Shown here piece after piece: positions 46,292-53,549 of a stretch of 64,000 nucleotides of DNA. The DNA comes from Saccharopolyspora endophytica. GTDB lineage: Bacteria; Actinomycetota; Actinomycetes; Mycobacteriales; Pseudonocardiaceae. The position numbers were made by a program, and so were the translations under genes. Position 1 is the stretch's first letter. Each line of letters starts with the position of its first letter. The stretch covers positions 248,001-312,000 of the forward strand of contig NZ_JAGPXE010000003.1 of assembly GCF_018070075.1 (NCBI RefSeq), read 5' to 3'. The notes under the pieces are model-generated. The model did not search any database. It worked only from the letters and a program-made list of their open reading frames with translations, and was not told the origin of the DNA.

Positions 46292-46318
46292 CTACATTCT
46301 GCATGCTTGGAGTCGATC

Positions 46319-47575
46319 ATGACGGAGCTCTCCCCGGCGCTCAAGCAGGCGACCCCGGTGCTGGCCGCACGCGGCGAAGGGGTCTACCTCTACGACGAGT
46401 CCGACCGCCGCTACCTGGACTTCACCGCCGGCATCGGTGTCACCAGCACCGGACACTGCCACCCGCGCGTGGTCGAGGCCGCCCAGCGCCAAGTCGGCAC
46501 CCTCATCCACGGCCAGTACACGACGGTGATGCACAAGCCGCTGCTCGACCTGACCGAGCGCCTCGGCCAAGTGCTGCCCGAGGGCCTGGACCGCCTCTTC
46601 TACGTCAACTCCGGTAGTGAAGCGGTTGAAGCGTCCGTCCGGTTGGCGCGACACGCCACCGGGAGGGCCAACATCATCGCCTTCCAGGGTGGTTTCCACG
46701 GCCGCACCATGGGCGCGGCCGCCCTGACCTCCTCCGGGGTGAAGGTGCGCGCCGGGATCGGGCCGATGATGCCCGGCGTGGTGTTCACGCCCTTCCCCGA
46801 GCCCTACCGCCAGCAGTGCAGCACCGAGGAGGCCGTGCGCCGCGCCCTGGCCGAGTTCGACCAGCTGCTGGTCACCCAGAGCTCCCCGCGCGACACCGCC
46901 GCGATCATCGTCGAGCCCGTGCTCGGCGAAGGCGGCTACATCCCCGCGCCCCCGGATTTCCTGGCCGGCCTGCGCCGGCGCGCCGACGCCCACGGCATCC
47001 TGCTCATCGTCGACGAGGTGCAGACCGGTGTCGGGCGCACCGGCCGCTTCTGGGGCCACGACCACGCCGGCGTGCGCCCCGACATCCTCATCACCGCCAA
47101 GGGCCTGGCCAGCGGCTTCCCGATCTCGGCGATCGCCGCCGGTGAGGAGCTGATGAGCAAGGCCTGGCCCGGATCGCAGGGCGGCACCTACGGCGGCAAC
47201 GCCGTGGCCGCCGCCGCGGCACTGGCCACCCTGGACGTGGTGGAGCAGGAAGGGCTGGTGGCCAACGCCGCCGAACAGGGCGCGCGGCTGGTCGAGGGGC
47301 TGCGCAAGGTCGCCGCCGACCACCCGGTGATCGGCGACGTGCGCGGGCTCGGGCTGATGCTGGGCAACGAGTTCACCACCCCCGAAGGCACCCCGGACAC
47401 CGCCACCGCCTCCCGCGCGCACGCCGCCGCGGCCGAGGCCGGGCTGCTGCTGCTGACCTGCGGCCCGCACGGCAACGTGGTGCGCATGATCCCGCCGCTG
47501 ATCGTCACCGCCGAGCAGGTCGACGCCGCGATCGAGCTGTGGGCCACCGCGGTGCGCTCGGCCGTGGCAGGCTAG
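46319..47575 (+). CDS. gabT: Class III aminotransferase (4-aminobutyrate aminotransferase-like)
   Basis: The 418-residue PLP enzyme has FYVNSGSEAVEASVRLAR, FQGGFHGRTMGAAALTSS, LIVDEVQTGVGRTGRFW and the PLP-Lys region ITAKGLASGFPISA. These are the class III omega-aminotransferase marks, closest to GabT. It would convert an omega-amino acid to a semialdehyde, feeding the divergent dehydrogenase. ATG 46319 follows TTGGAG. The context in an amidase/isomerase cluster means GABA itself is not assured as substrate. Confidence 0.87.
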   Translation: MTELSPALKQATPVLAARGEGVYLYDESDRRYLDFTAGIGVTSTGHCHPRVVEAAQRQVGTLIHGQYTTVMHKPLLDLTERLGQVLPEGLDRLFYVNSGSEAVEASVRLARHATGRANIIAFQGGFHGRTMGAAALTSSGVKVRAGIGPMMPGVVFTPFPEPYRQQCSTEEAVRRALAEFDQLLVTQSSPRDTAAIIVEPVLGEGGYIPAPPDFLAGLRRRADAHGILLIVDEVQTGVGRTGRFWGHDHAGVRPDILITAKGLASGFPISAIAAGEELMSKAWPGSQGGTYGGNAVAAAAALATLDVVEQEGLVANAAEQGARLVEGLRKVAADHPVIGDVRGLGLMLGNEFTTPEGTPDTATASRAHAAAAEAGLLLLTCGPHGNVVRMIPPLIVTAEQVDAAIELWATAVRSAVAG

Positions 47576-47583
47576 AGGGACGC

Positions 47584-47625
47584 GCTGGTGGTGGGTGTGA
47601 GATCTTCCTCGGGCCCACCACCAGC
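47584..47625 (+). terminator. Terminator after the aminotransferase gene
   Basis: GCTGGTGGTGGG (47584-47595) pairs perfectly with CCCACCACCAGC (47614-47625), 18-nt loop, just after the stop codon. It marks the end of the catabolic cluster. Confidence 0.75.
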
Positions 47626-47751
47626 ACAAACCCCGATCTGCGGGTCACTGTTCGATAGCGGCGGCCACCTGCGCGACGTGCTTCTGCAATGCTGCACGCC
47701 ACACAGCGGCGCGTGCGGGACGCGTCGCCAACAACCGACGCAGGTGTGAGC

Positions 47752-48879
47752 ATGAGCGACTGGTCGGCGGGCGGACCGCCGAGGCGAAGGCCGCAGGGCG
47801 GCGGCGACAGGTACGACTACTATCGCGGCGCGCAGGCCCCTCAGGGACGGCGCCCCGCGCCGCCACCCCCACCCGGGCGCCCGCGCGGCGACCGGCCACC
47901 ACCCCCGCCGCCGCGGCGGCGCGGCAAGCCCCGCTGGGGCAAGCGCATCGGCATCGCGCTGCTGATCGTCGCGGTGCTGCTGGGTGCGCTGGTGTTCTAC
48001 TTCGACAGCATGCTGCAGCGCACCGCCGCCCTGGACTTCGAAGGCCAGGCGGGCAACTCGGCGGGCAGCAACTGGCTGCTGGTGGGCTCGGACTCCCGTG
48101 AAGGCCTCGACGACGCCCGGCGCGAGGAGCTCTCCGCCGGTGACGCCGGTGGGCGCCGCACCGACTCGATGATGCTGGTGCACATCCCCAGCGGCGGTGG
48201 GCAGCCAGCGCTGATCAGCCTCCCGCGCGACTCCTACGTCGCCATCCCCGGGCACGGCAAGACCAAGCTCAACTCGGCGTTCTCCTTCGGCGGGCCGCAG
48301 CTGCTGGCCCAGACCGTCGAGCAGAACACCGGCGTGCACATCGACCACTACGCCGAGATCGGATTCGGCGGGTTCGCCGACCTGGTCGACGCCGTCGGCG
48401 GAGTCGACATCTGCCTGGACAAGCCCATGGACGACCCCATGGCCAACGTCCACCTGCCCCAGGGCTGCCAGGAGCTCGACGGTGCTCAGGCCCTCGGGTT
48501 CGTCCGGGCCCGCTACTCCCTGGACGGGGGCGACCTCGAACGCGCCGAGAACCAGCGCAAGCTGCTGGGTGCCCTGGTCGACAAGGGCACCAGCCCCGCC
48601 ACGCTGATCAACCCGTTCCGGTTGTTCCCGCTGGCCTCCGGGGCGAGCAAGACCTTCCTGGTCAACGACAACGACCACATCTGGCACCTGATGTCGCTGG
48701 CCCTGGCCATGGGTGATGTCAGCGGCGGTCAGGGCGTGACCACCCAAGTGCCCTTCGGGCGCTTCGGGGAGGACTCCGACGGCGGATCGGTCATCGTCTG
48801 GGACAAGGAGAAGGCCGGCCAGATGTTCGACGCCATCAACAACGACCAGCCCATCCCGCCGGAGCTGATCGGGCAGTAG
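47752..48879 (+). CDS. LytR-CpsA-Psr (LCP) family cell-wall ligase
   Basis: The 375-residue membrane protein has a disordered Pro/Arg-rich cytoplasmic N-terminus (about 1-60), one membrane helix (about 65-88) and an extracellular LCP domain: LLVGSDSREGL, RRTDSMMLVHIP, LISLPRDSYVAIPG, GFVRARYSLDGGDLERAENQ. These hold the Arg/Asp residues that bind the polyprenyl-pyrophosphate. LCP enzymes attach glycopolymers such as arabinogalactan-type or teichoic polymers to peptidoglycan. ATG 47752 follows AGGTG; GTG 47746 is an alternative. The terminators on both sides suggest a single-gene unit. Confidence 0.88.
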   Translation: MSDWSAGGPPRRRPQGGGDRYDYYRGAQAPQGRRPAPPPPPGRPRGDRPPPPPPRRRGKPRWGKRIGIALLIVAVLLGALVFYFDSMLQRTAALDFEGQAGNSAGSNWLLVGSDSREGLDDARREELSAGDAGGRRTDSMMLVHIPSGGGQPALISLPRDSYVAIPGHGKTKLNSAFSFGGPQLLAQTVEQNTGVHIDHYAEIGFGGFADLVDAVGGVDICLDKPMDDPMANVHLPQGCQELDGAQALGFVRARYSLDGGDLERAENQRKLLGALVDKGTSPATLINPFRLFPLASGASKTFLVNDNDHIWHLMSLALAMGDVSGGQGVTTQVPFGRFGEDSDGGSVIVWDKEKAGQMFDAINNDQPIPPELIGQ

Positions 48880-48895
48880 AACGCACCGCTGAACG

Positions 48896-48938
48896 CACAA
48901 GGTGGGCCGTCCCGGGAGAAGGGGCGGCCCACCTTGTG
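48896..48938. terminator. Bidirectional terminator after the LCP gene
   Basis: CACAAGGTGGGCCG (48896-48909) pairs perfectly with CGGCCCACCTTGTG (48925-48938), between convergent genes. The inner bases can extend the stem. Confidence 0.8.
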
Positions 48939-48956
48939 TGCGTGGTCTGCGCGTGA

Positions 48957-49799
48957 TCAGCCGGCGAAGGCGGCCAGCTGGCCGACGTCACCGTTGAAGG
49001 CGTCCTGGCCGCCCGGCAGCGGCCCTGCGTCGGAGTGCTGCCAGAACGAGTGGAAGTTCCAGCCCGCCGGCAGCGGGCCGATCTCCGGGGCGTACCGGGC
49101 GATCCACAGCGGGTTGTGCGCCGCGAAGTCCGGGTTGGCGCCCGTGCACTGGTTCCACCACGACGCCGTCGTGTAGATGACCGGAGCCCTGCCCGTGCGC
49201 GCCTGGTAGGTGCCCGAGAAATCGGCGATCCAGCGCGACATGCTCACCGGGTCCATCCCGTAGCAGGTCTCGCCGTAGGGGTTGTGCTCGATGTCCAGAA
49301 CCCCGGGAAGCGTGCCCGAGCCCGGCGTCCACGCACCGCCGTTGTCGACGAAGAAGTTCGCCTGCACCGCGCCGGGCGCGCGGTCGGGCAGCGCGAAGTG
49401 GTAGGCGCCGCGCACCATTCCCACCGCCGCCGCACCGTGGAACTGCTGGGCGTAGGACGAGCTGCGGAACCCGCTGCCCTCGGTGGCCTTGACGTAGGCG
49501 AACCGCGCCCCGTCGGCGTAGGCCCGGGGCCAGTCGACCTGCCCCTGGTGACCGCTGACGTCCATGCCCGCCAGCGCACCGGCCGGAACCCGCCCGGAGG
49601 TCCGCTCACCGGAGGCCTCGCGGCCCGCGCTGTAGCCGATCCACGCGCCGTGGGTGTCGTTCGGATCCAGGCGGGGTGCGGCGGCCTGCGCCGGGGAGGC
49701 GGCCCCGATCAGGGCGGCCACGACGGCCAGTAACACCAGCGAACCCCTGCGGCGGGGCGATGCCGCGCGACACCGGTGACGACCGGACGGTGGGAACAT
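48957..49799 (-). CDS. Secreted GH25 lysozyme (N-acetylmuramidase)
   Basis: The 280-residue protein begins with a Sec signal peptide (basic start, RRRGSLVLLAVVAALIGAAS, cleavage near AQAA). The GH25 domain follows: GMDVSGHQGQVDWPRAYADG, FAYVKATEGSGFR, GVLDIEHNPYG with the catalytic Asp/Glu, and NPLWIARYAPEIG. It cleaves beta-1,4 bonds in peptidoglycan outside the cell. ATG 49799 has AGGAGG at 8 nt, so the longer frame to 49886 is not used. The 297-nt gap upstream is shared with the divergent ABC-class ATPase gene. Confidence 0.9.
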   Translation of the reverse strand: MFPPSGRHRCRAASPRRRGSLVLLAVVAALIGAASPAQAAAPRLDPNDTHGAWIGYSAGREASGERTSGRVPAGALAGMDVSGHQGQVDWPRAYADGARFAYVKATEGSGFRSSSYAQQFHGAAAVGMVRGAYHFALPDRAPGAVQANFFVDNGGAWTPGSGTLPGVLDIEHNPYGETCYGMDPVSMSRWIADFSGTYQARTGRAPVIYTTASWWNQCTGANPDFAAHNPLWIARYAPEIGPLPAGWNFHSFWQHSDAGPLPGGQDAFNGDVGQLAAFAG

Positions 49800-50023
49800 C
49801 TCTGGCCTCCTCACTGGACACCGGCACACCCGCCCGCCAGGCGGGGTGCCGGTGTGAGAGCGGGCCGGTCGCGGCGGCACGTCCACCGCGGCCTGCCCGG
49901 AAGGTCGTTGACGGCTGATCTTGCGGGCGCCCGCAGAGGATAACCCGACGTCAGCGCCCCCGCCCGATCACGACGCGCGAATGTTTCGCATTTTCGGGGG
50001 AAAACCCGCAAGACCACACCGAT

Positions 50024-50043
50024 CCACAGTGTGTCCACTGTGG
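50024..50043. repeat. Inverted repeat in the lysozyme/ATPase divergent gap
   Basis: CCACAGTG, TGTC, CACTGTGG is a perfect 8-bp inverted repeat with a 4-nt spacer, 54 nt before the ATPase start. It may be an operator or an RNA hairpin in the leader. The rest of 49800-50096 shows no gene. Confidence 0.4.
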
Positions 50044-50096
50044 CCTGGATCATGGCCGGTTGGAGATTCCGGCGCCGCTGCGGTAGCCCTGTGTGC

Positions 50097-51857
50097 ATGG
50101 CACAGCGACACGGCGGCCGGGGCGGGCCCCGGCACAGCGGCCCCCGCACCTCATCGGCCCAGCCCCAACGCGACCCCACCGCCGCCCGCGGCGACGCGCA
50201 GCGGCTGCGCCAGGAACTGGGCGGCATGCACGGCGCCAGCTACGGCCGCTACAAGTCGCTGACCGGCTCCTGGAGCTTCGACGGCTTCACCCTGCAGGTC
50301 CAGCGCGTCCAACCCGACCCCTACGCACCGGCCAGCCGCGTGCAGGTCACCGTCGACGCCGAGCACGCGGGCCTGCCCGCCGAACTCCACGACAACCCGG
50401 TGCGCGCCCGCGCCCTGGCCGGCCACCTGGCCCGGCGGCTGCACCGCGCGCTCGGCGACAGCAGATTGCGGGTCGACGCGGGCGGCCAGCAGGTCCTCGA
50501 CCGCAGCTCCTGCCAGATACACCAAGGCGCGGTGCGAGTGCGCATGGGCATCGACCTGCCCGGCCGCGGCCGCACCATCGACGGTCGCGCCGCCGAACGC
50601 ACCCTCTGCGACGAACTGCCCCACGCCGTCGAGACCGCGCTGCGCTGGACCACCGCCGACCAGCAGCAGGCCCGCGACTTCGTCGACAGCGTCGAGGACA
50701 CCCACGCCCTGCGCGAAGCCCTCACCGAACGCGGCTGGGTGGCCTTCGTGGCCGACGGAGCGATCCTGCCGCGCCGCAGCGGCATCGACGAACGACCCCT
50801 GACCAGCGGTGTCGCGTTCTCCTCGCCGGAGTCGATGCGCGCCACCGTGCGCCTGCCCCACCGCGGCGAGGTCACCGGCATGGCCGTGCCCGAGGGCATC
50901 ACCCTCATCGTCGGCGGCGGCTTCCACGGCAAGTCCACGCTGCTGCGCGCCCTGGAGCAGGGCGTCTACGACCACGTTCCCGGTGACGGCCGCGAGCTGG
51001 TGGTGGCGCGCGCCGACACCGCCAAGGTCCGCGCCGAGGACGGCAGGCGGGTGCACCGGGTGGACGTCAGCCCGTTCGTCTCGCACCTGCCCACCGGCGC
51101 CGACACCCGGGACTTCTCCACCGACAACGCCTCCGGATCGACCTCGCAGGCCGCCGCGATCACCGAGGCCGTCGAGGCGGGCTCCGGGGTGCTGCTGGTC
51201 GACGAGGACACCGCGGCGACCAACCTGATGATCCGCGACGCCCGCATGCAGGAGCTGGTGGCCAAGGACGCCGAGCCGCTGACGCCGTTCGTCGACCTCA
51301 TCCGCCCGCTGCGCGCCACGCACGGGGTGTCGACGGTGCTGGTCATGGGCGGCTCGGGTGACTACATGGACGTCGCCGACCGGGTGGTGATGATGGACGC
51401 CTACCGGGCGCGCGACGTCACCGACCGGGCCCGGGAGCTCGCGCAGGCCCGCCCCACCGGGCGGCACAGCGAAGCCGACGGCTACCCGCCGCTGGGCCAC
51501 CGGGTGGTCGATCCGCGCTCGATCCCCACCGAACGCCCCAAGATCCGCGCCCGCGGCACCGACGCGCTGACCCTCGGCGAGTCCACGGTGGAGCTGCGCG
51601 GGGTGGAGCAGATCGTCGATGCCTCCCAGGTCACCGGTATCGGCCTGGCGCTGGTCAGCTGCGCGCGGCGCGGTGTGCTCGACGGGCGCGCCAGCATCGC
51701 CGAGGTGCTCGAGGCGCTGGCCGGCGACATCGCCGAGCGCGGGGTGGAGGCCGTCGACGAGCGCTTCGTGGGTGATTTCGCGGTGCCCCGGCCGCTGGAG
51801 GTGGCCGCGGCGCTCAACCGGCTGCGGGTGCTGCGGGTGAGCGCGCTGCGGCGGTGA
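50097..51857 (+). CDS. Predicted ATPase of the ABC class (ABC_ATPase family), function unknown
   Basis: The 586-residue soluble protein matches the family described as predicted ATPase of the ABC class. The N-terminal part (about 30-250) begins GGMHGASYGRYKSLTGSWSF. The nucleotide site has Walker A IVGGGFHGKSTLLRALEQG (about 270-288) and Walker B GVLLVDEDTAATNLM (about 363). The family is widespread but without a known biochemical role. ATG 50097 is preferred over 50031. A phosphoribosyltransferase gene follows at 72 nt. Confidence 0.8.
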   Translation: MAQRHGGRGGPRHSGPRTSSAQPQRDPTAARGDAQRLRQELGGMHGASYGRYKSLTGSWSFDGFTLQVQRVQPDPYAPASRVQVTVDAEHAGLPAELHDNPVRARALAGHLARRLHRALGDSRLRVDAGGQQVLDRSSCQIHQGAVRVRMGIDLPGRGRTIDGRAAERTLCDELPHAVETALRWTTADQQQARDFVDSVEDTHALREALTERGWVAFVADGAILPRRSGIDERPLTSGVAFSSPESMRATVRLPHRGEVTGMAVPEGITLIVGGGFHGKSTLLRALEQGVYDHVPGDGRELVVARADTAKVRAEDGRRVHRVDVSPFVSHLPTGADTRDFSTDNASGSTSQAAAITEAVEAGSGVLLVDEDTAATNLMIRDARMQELVAKDAEPLTPFVDLIRPLRATHGVSTVLVMGGSGDYMDVADRVVMMDAYRARDVTDRARELAQARPTGRHSEADGYPPLGHRVVDPRSIPTERPKIRARGTDALTLGESTVELRGVEQIVDASQVTGIGLALVSCARRGVLDGRASIAEVLEALAGDIAERGVEAVDERFVGDFAVPRPLEVAAALNRLRVLRVSALRR

Positions 51858-51929
51858 CGGCGGTTTGCCCGCACCACCGCGGTGGGCACCCATAGGGGTG
51901 GCCCCGATGTGGTGGGAAAGGGGCGCGCG

Positions 51930-52598
51930 ATGCCTCGAACGCGATCCCGGCACTCCGGCGCGACCGGTTACGACGATCGCGCCCACGCCGGTCAGGTGCT
52001 GGCCGGGCACCTGCACGGCCTGGATCTTGTCGACCCGGTGGTGTTCGGTCTGGCGCGCGGGGGTGTTCCGGTGGCCGCCGAGGTGGCGCGGGAGCTCAGC
52101 GCCCCGCTGCGGGTGTGCGTGGCCCGCAAGATCGGTGCTCCGGGGCAGCCCGAGCTGGCGCTGGGCGCGGTCACCGCGCACGGCCCGCCCGGCTACGACC
52201 ACGCTCTGGTGCGCTCGTTCGGCCTCGACCTCGACGATCTGGCGGCGGCCTGCGAGCGCGAGCGCGCTGAGGCGGCGCGCCGCGAGCACCTCTACCACGG
52301 GGAGCCGGTGGAGCTGGCCGGTCGTGATGCGGTGCTGGTCGATGACGGGCTGGCCACCGGTGCCACCGCGCGGGCGGCGTTGCGGATGCTGGCCGAGGCC
52401 GGGCCCCGGCACCTGGTGCTGGCCGTGCCGGTGGGCTCGCCGGAGTCGGTGCGGGCGCTGCGCGGTGAGGCCGATGCGGTGGTGTGCGTGCTGCAACCGG
52501 TGGGGTTCGCCGCGGTCGGCCAGTTCTACCGGGACTTCGCCGCCACCACCGATGAGGAGATCAACGCGCTGCTGGCCGAGCTCGGCCAGCAGCGCTGA
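51930..52598 (+). CDS. Phosphoribosyltransferase-like protein
   Basis: The 222-residue protein has the type I PRTase fold: FGLARGGVPVAAEVARELSA, the flexible loop region KIGAPGQPELALGAV and the PRPP-binding motif AVLVDDGLATGATARAAL. It resembles stand-alone PRTases of unknown substrate found in actinobacteria, not Hpt or Apt. ATG 51930 follows AAAGGGG; the frame is open from 51882. The gap 52599-52867 contains two direct copies of GGTGATCTCGG (about 52635 and 52670) and a TAACCT box, but no gene. Confidence 0.8.
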   Translation: MPRTRSRHSGATGYDDRAHAGQVLAGHLHGLDLVDPVVFGLARGGVPVAAEVARELSAPLRVCVARKIGAPGQPELALGAVTAHGPPGYDHALVRSFGLDLDDLAAACERERAEAARREHLYHGEPVELAGRDAVLVDDGLATGATARAALRMLAEAGPRHLVLAVPVGSPESVRALRGEADAVVCVLQPVGFAAVGQFYRDFAATTDEEINALLAELGQQR

Positions 52599-52867
52599 GA
52601 CCGGTCACGGTGCGCGCCGCGGTGGGTCCGGTGGGTGATCTCGGCTGGTGGCGCCGCGGGCGCGGCGGGGTGATCTCGGTGGGTTCAGCGGGGTCTGGAG
52701 ATAATGCTTGCGCATCGCCTTCACCACGCCCGGCACTGACGCGCTAACCTCTCCGCACCTACTCCTGTGCTGCGACAAGCCCGGGATCCGGACAACACGT
52801 GCCGGACCGGTCGGGCGCGTGGTGGTCGGGGTGGAGTTGGTACTGGATTCGGGTTGATTGGTTCGCT

Positions 52868-53278
52868 ATGACTGCCGCTGGACATTCCGACCACTCGTCG
52901 TCTCAGGCGGGTAAGCACGGCCCGCCGTCGCGTCGCTCGGGCAGACGCGGTGAGGAGGCGGGAGCCGCCGAGTCGGGTTATTCCTCGGAGGTCGCTCGTC
53001 AGGTCGGCGAGGCGACCGTGGCGCTGGGCGAGCGGCTGCGCGATCCGGGTGTGGCGCACAGCGTCGAGGAGATCGAGAAGGTCATGCGGGGGTTCTCGCT
53101 GACCGTGGAGGGCATGTCGGGTGGCCTGTCGGGGGTCACCGAGTGGCTGCGCGCGGCCGGTCACGTGGGGCCGCTGTCGGGGCACGCCAGCGTGATGTCC
53201 GAGCGCCTGTCGCACATCGGCAAGGAGCTGTCGCGGTTGGCCGATGCCATAGAGCAGGCACAACAGCGCGCCAGCTGA
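52868..53278 (+). CDS. Small helical protein of unknown function
   Basis: The 136-residue protein has a polar, disordered N-terminus (His/Ser/Arg, about 1-50) and a helical C-terminal region (SEVARQVGEATVALGERL, VEEIEKVMRGFSLTVEGM, RLSHIGKELSRLADAIEQ), with heptad-like spacing suggestive of a bundle or coiled coil. No membrane segment and no family that I recognise. ATG 52868 is chosen; the frame is open from 52799. A palindrome ACCCGGGCCCGGGT lies shortly after its stop and may terminate it. Confidence 0.55.
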   Translation: MTAAGHSDHSSSQAGKHGPPSRRSGRRGEEAGAAESGYSSEVARQVGEATVALGERLRDPGVAHSVEEIEKVMRGFSLTVEGMSGGLSGVTEWLRAAGHVGPLSGHASVMSERLSHIGKELSRLADAIEQAQQRAS

Positions 53279-53549
53279 GCCGCCGCGCACCCGGGCCCGG
53301 GTTGCCGGATTCCTCGTGCCACAATGATCATGCGCGGTGGCGCCGGGTTTTCCGAGCGCGAGAAGGGGTCCGTGCGCAGGGGTTTTGCGGGCGGCACCGA
53401 TGGTGGCGGCGGCATCCCGGTGAGGTGTTCACCGGTCGAGCCGCCGGTATCGCGGGGGTTGGTGCCCGTCCGCTGAGGTTCGACGTCGCCTGCCGCATCC
53501 GGGTTTTCGGGTCGGCGGGCGATGTTCGTCGTGTGTGGAGGTGGCACGG

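Noticed and set aside
53324..53476. A 50-codon frame starting ATG 53324 after a CACAAT box
   Set aside because: Gly/Pro/Arg-rich without a ribosome binding site or recognisable pattern; could be real but the sequence does not support it.
53279..53549. HspR (HAIR) or CIRCE heat-shock operator before the Clp ATPase
   Set aside because: No CTTGAGT-n7-ACTCAAG or CIRCE repeat is present.
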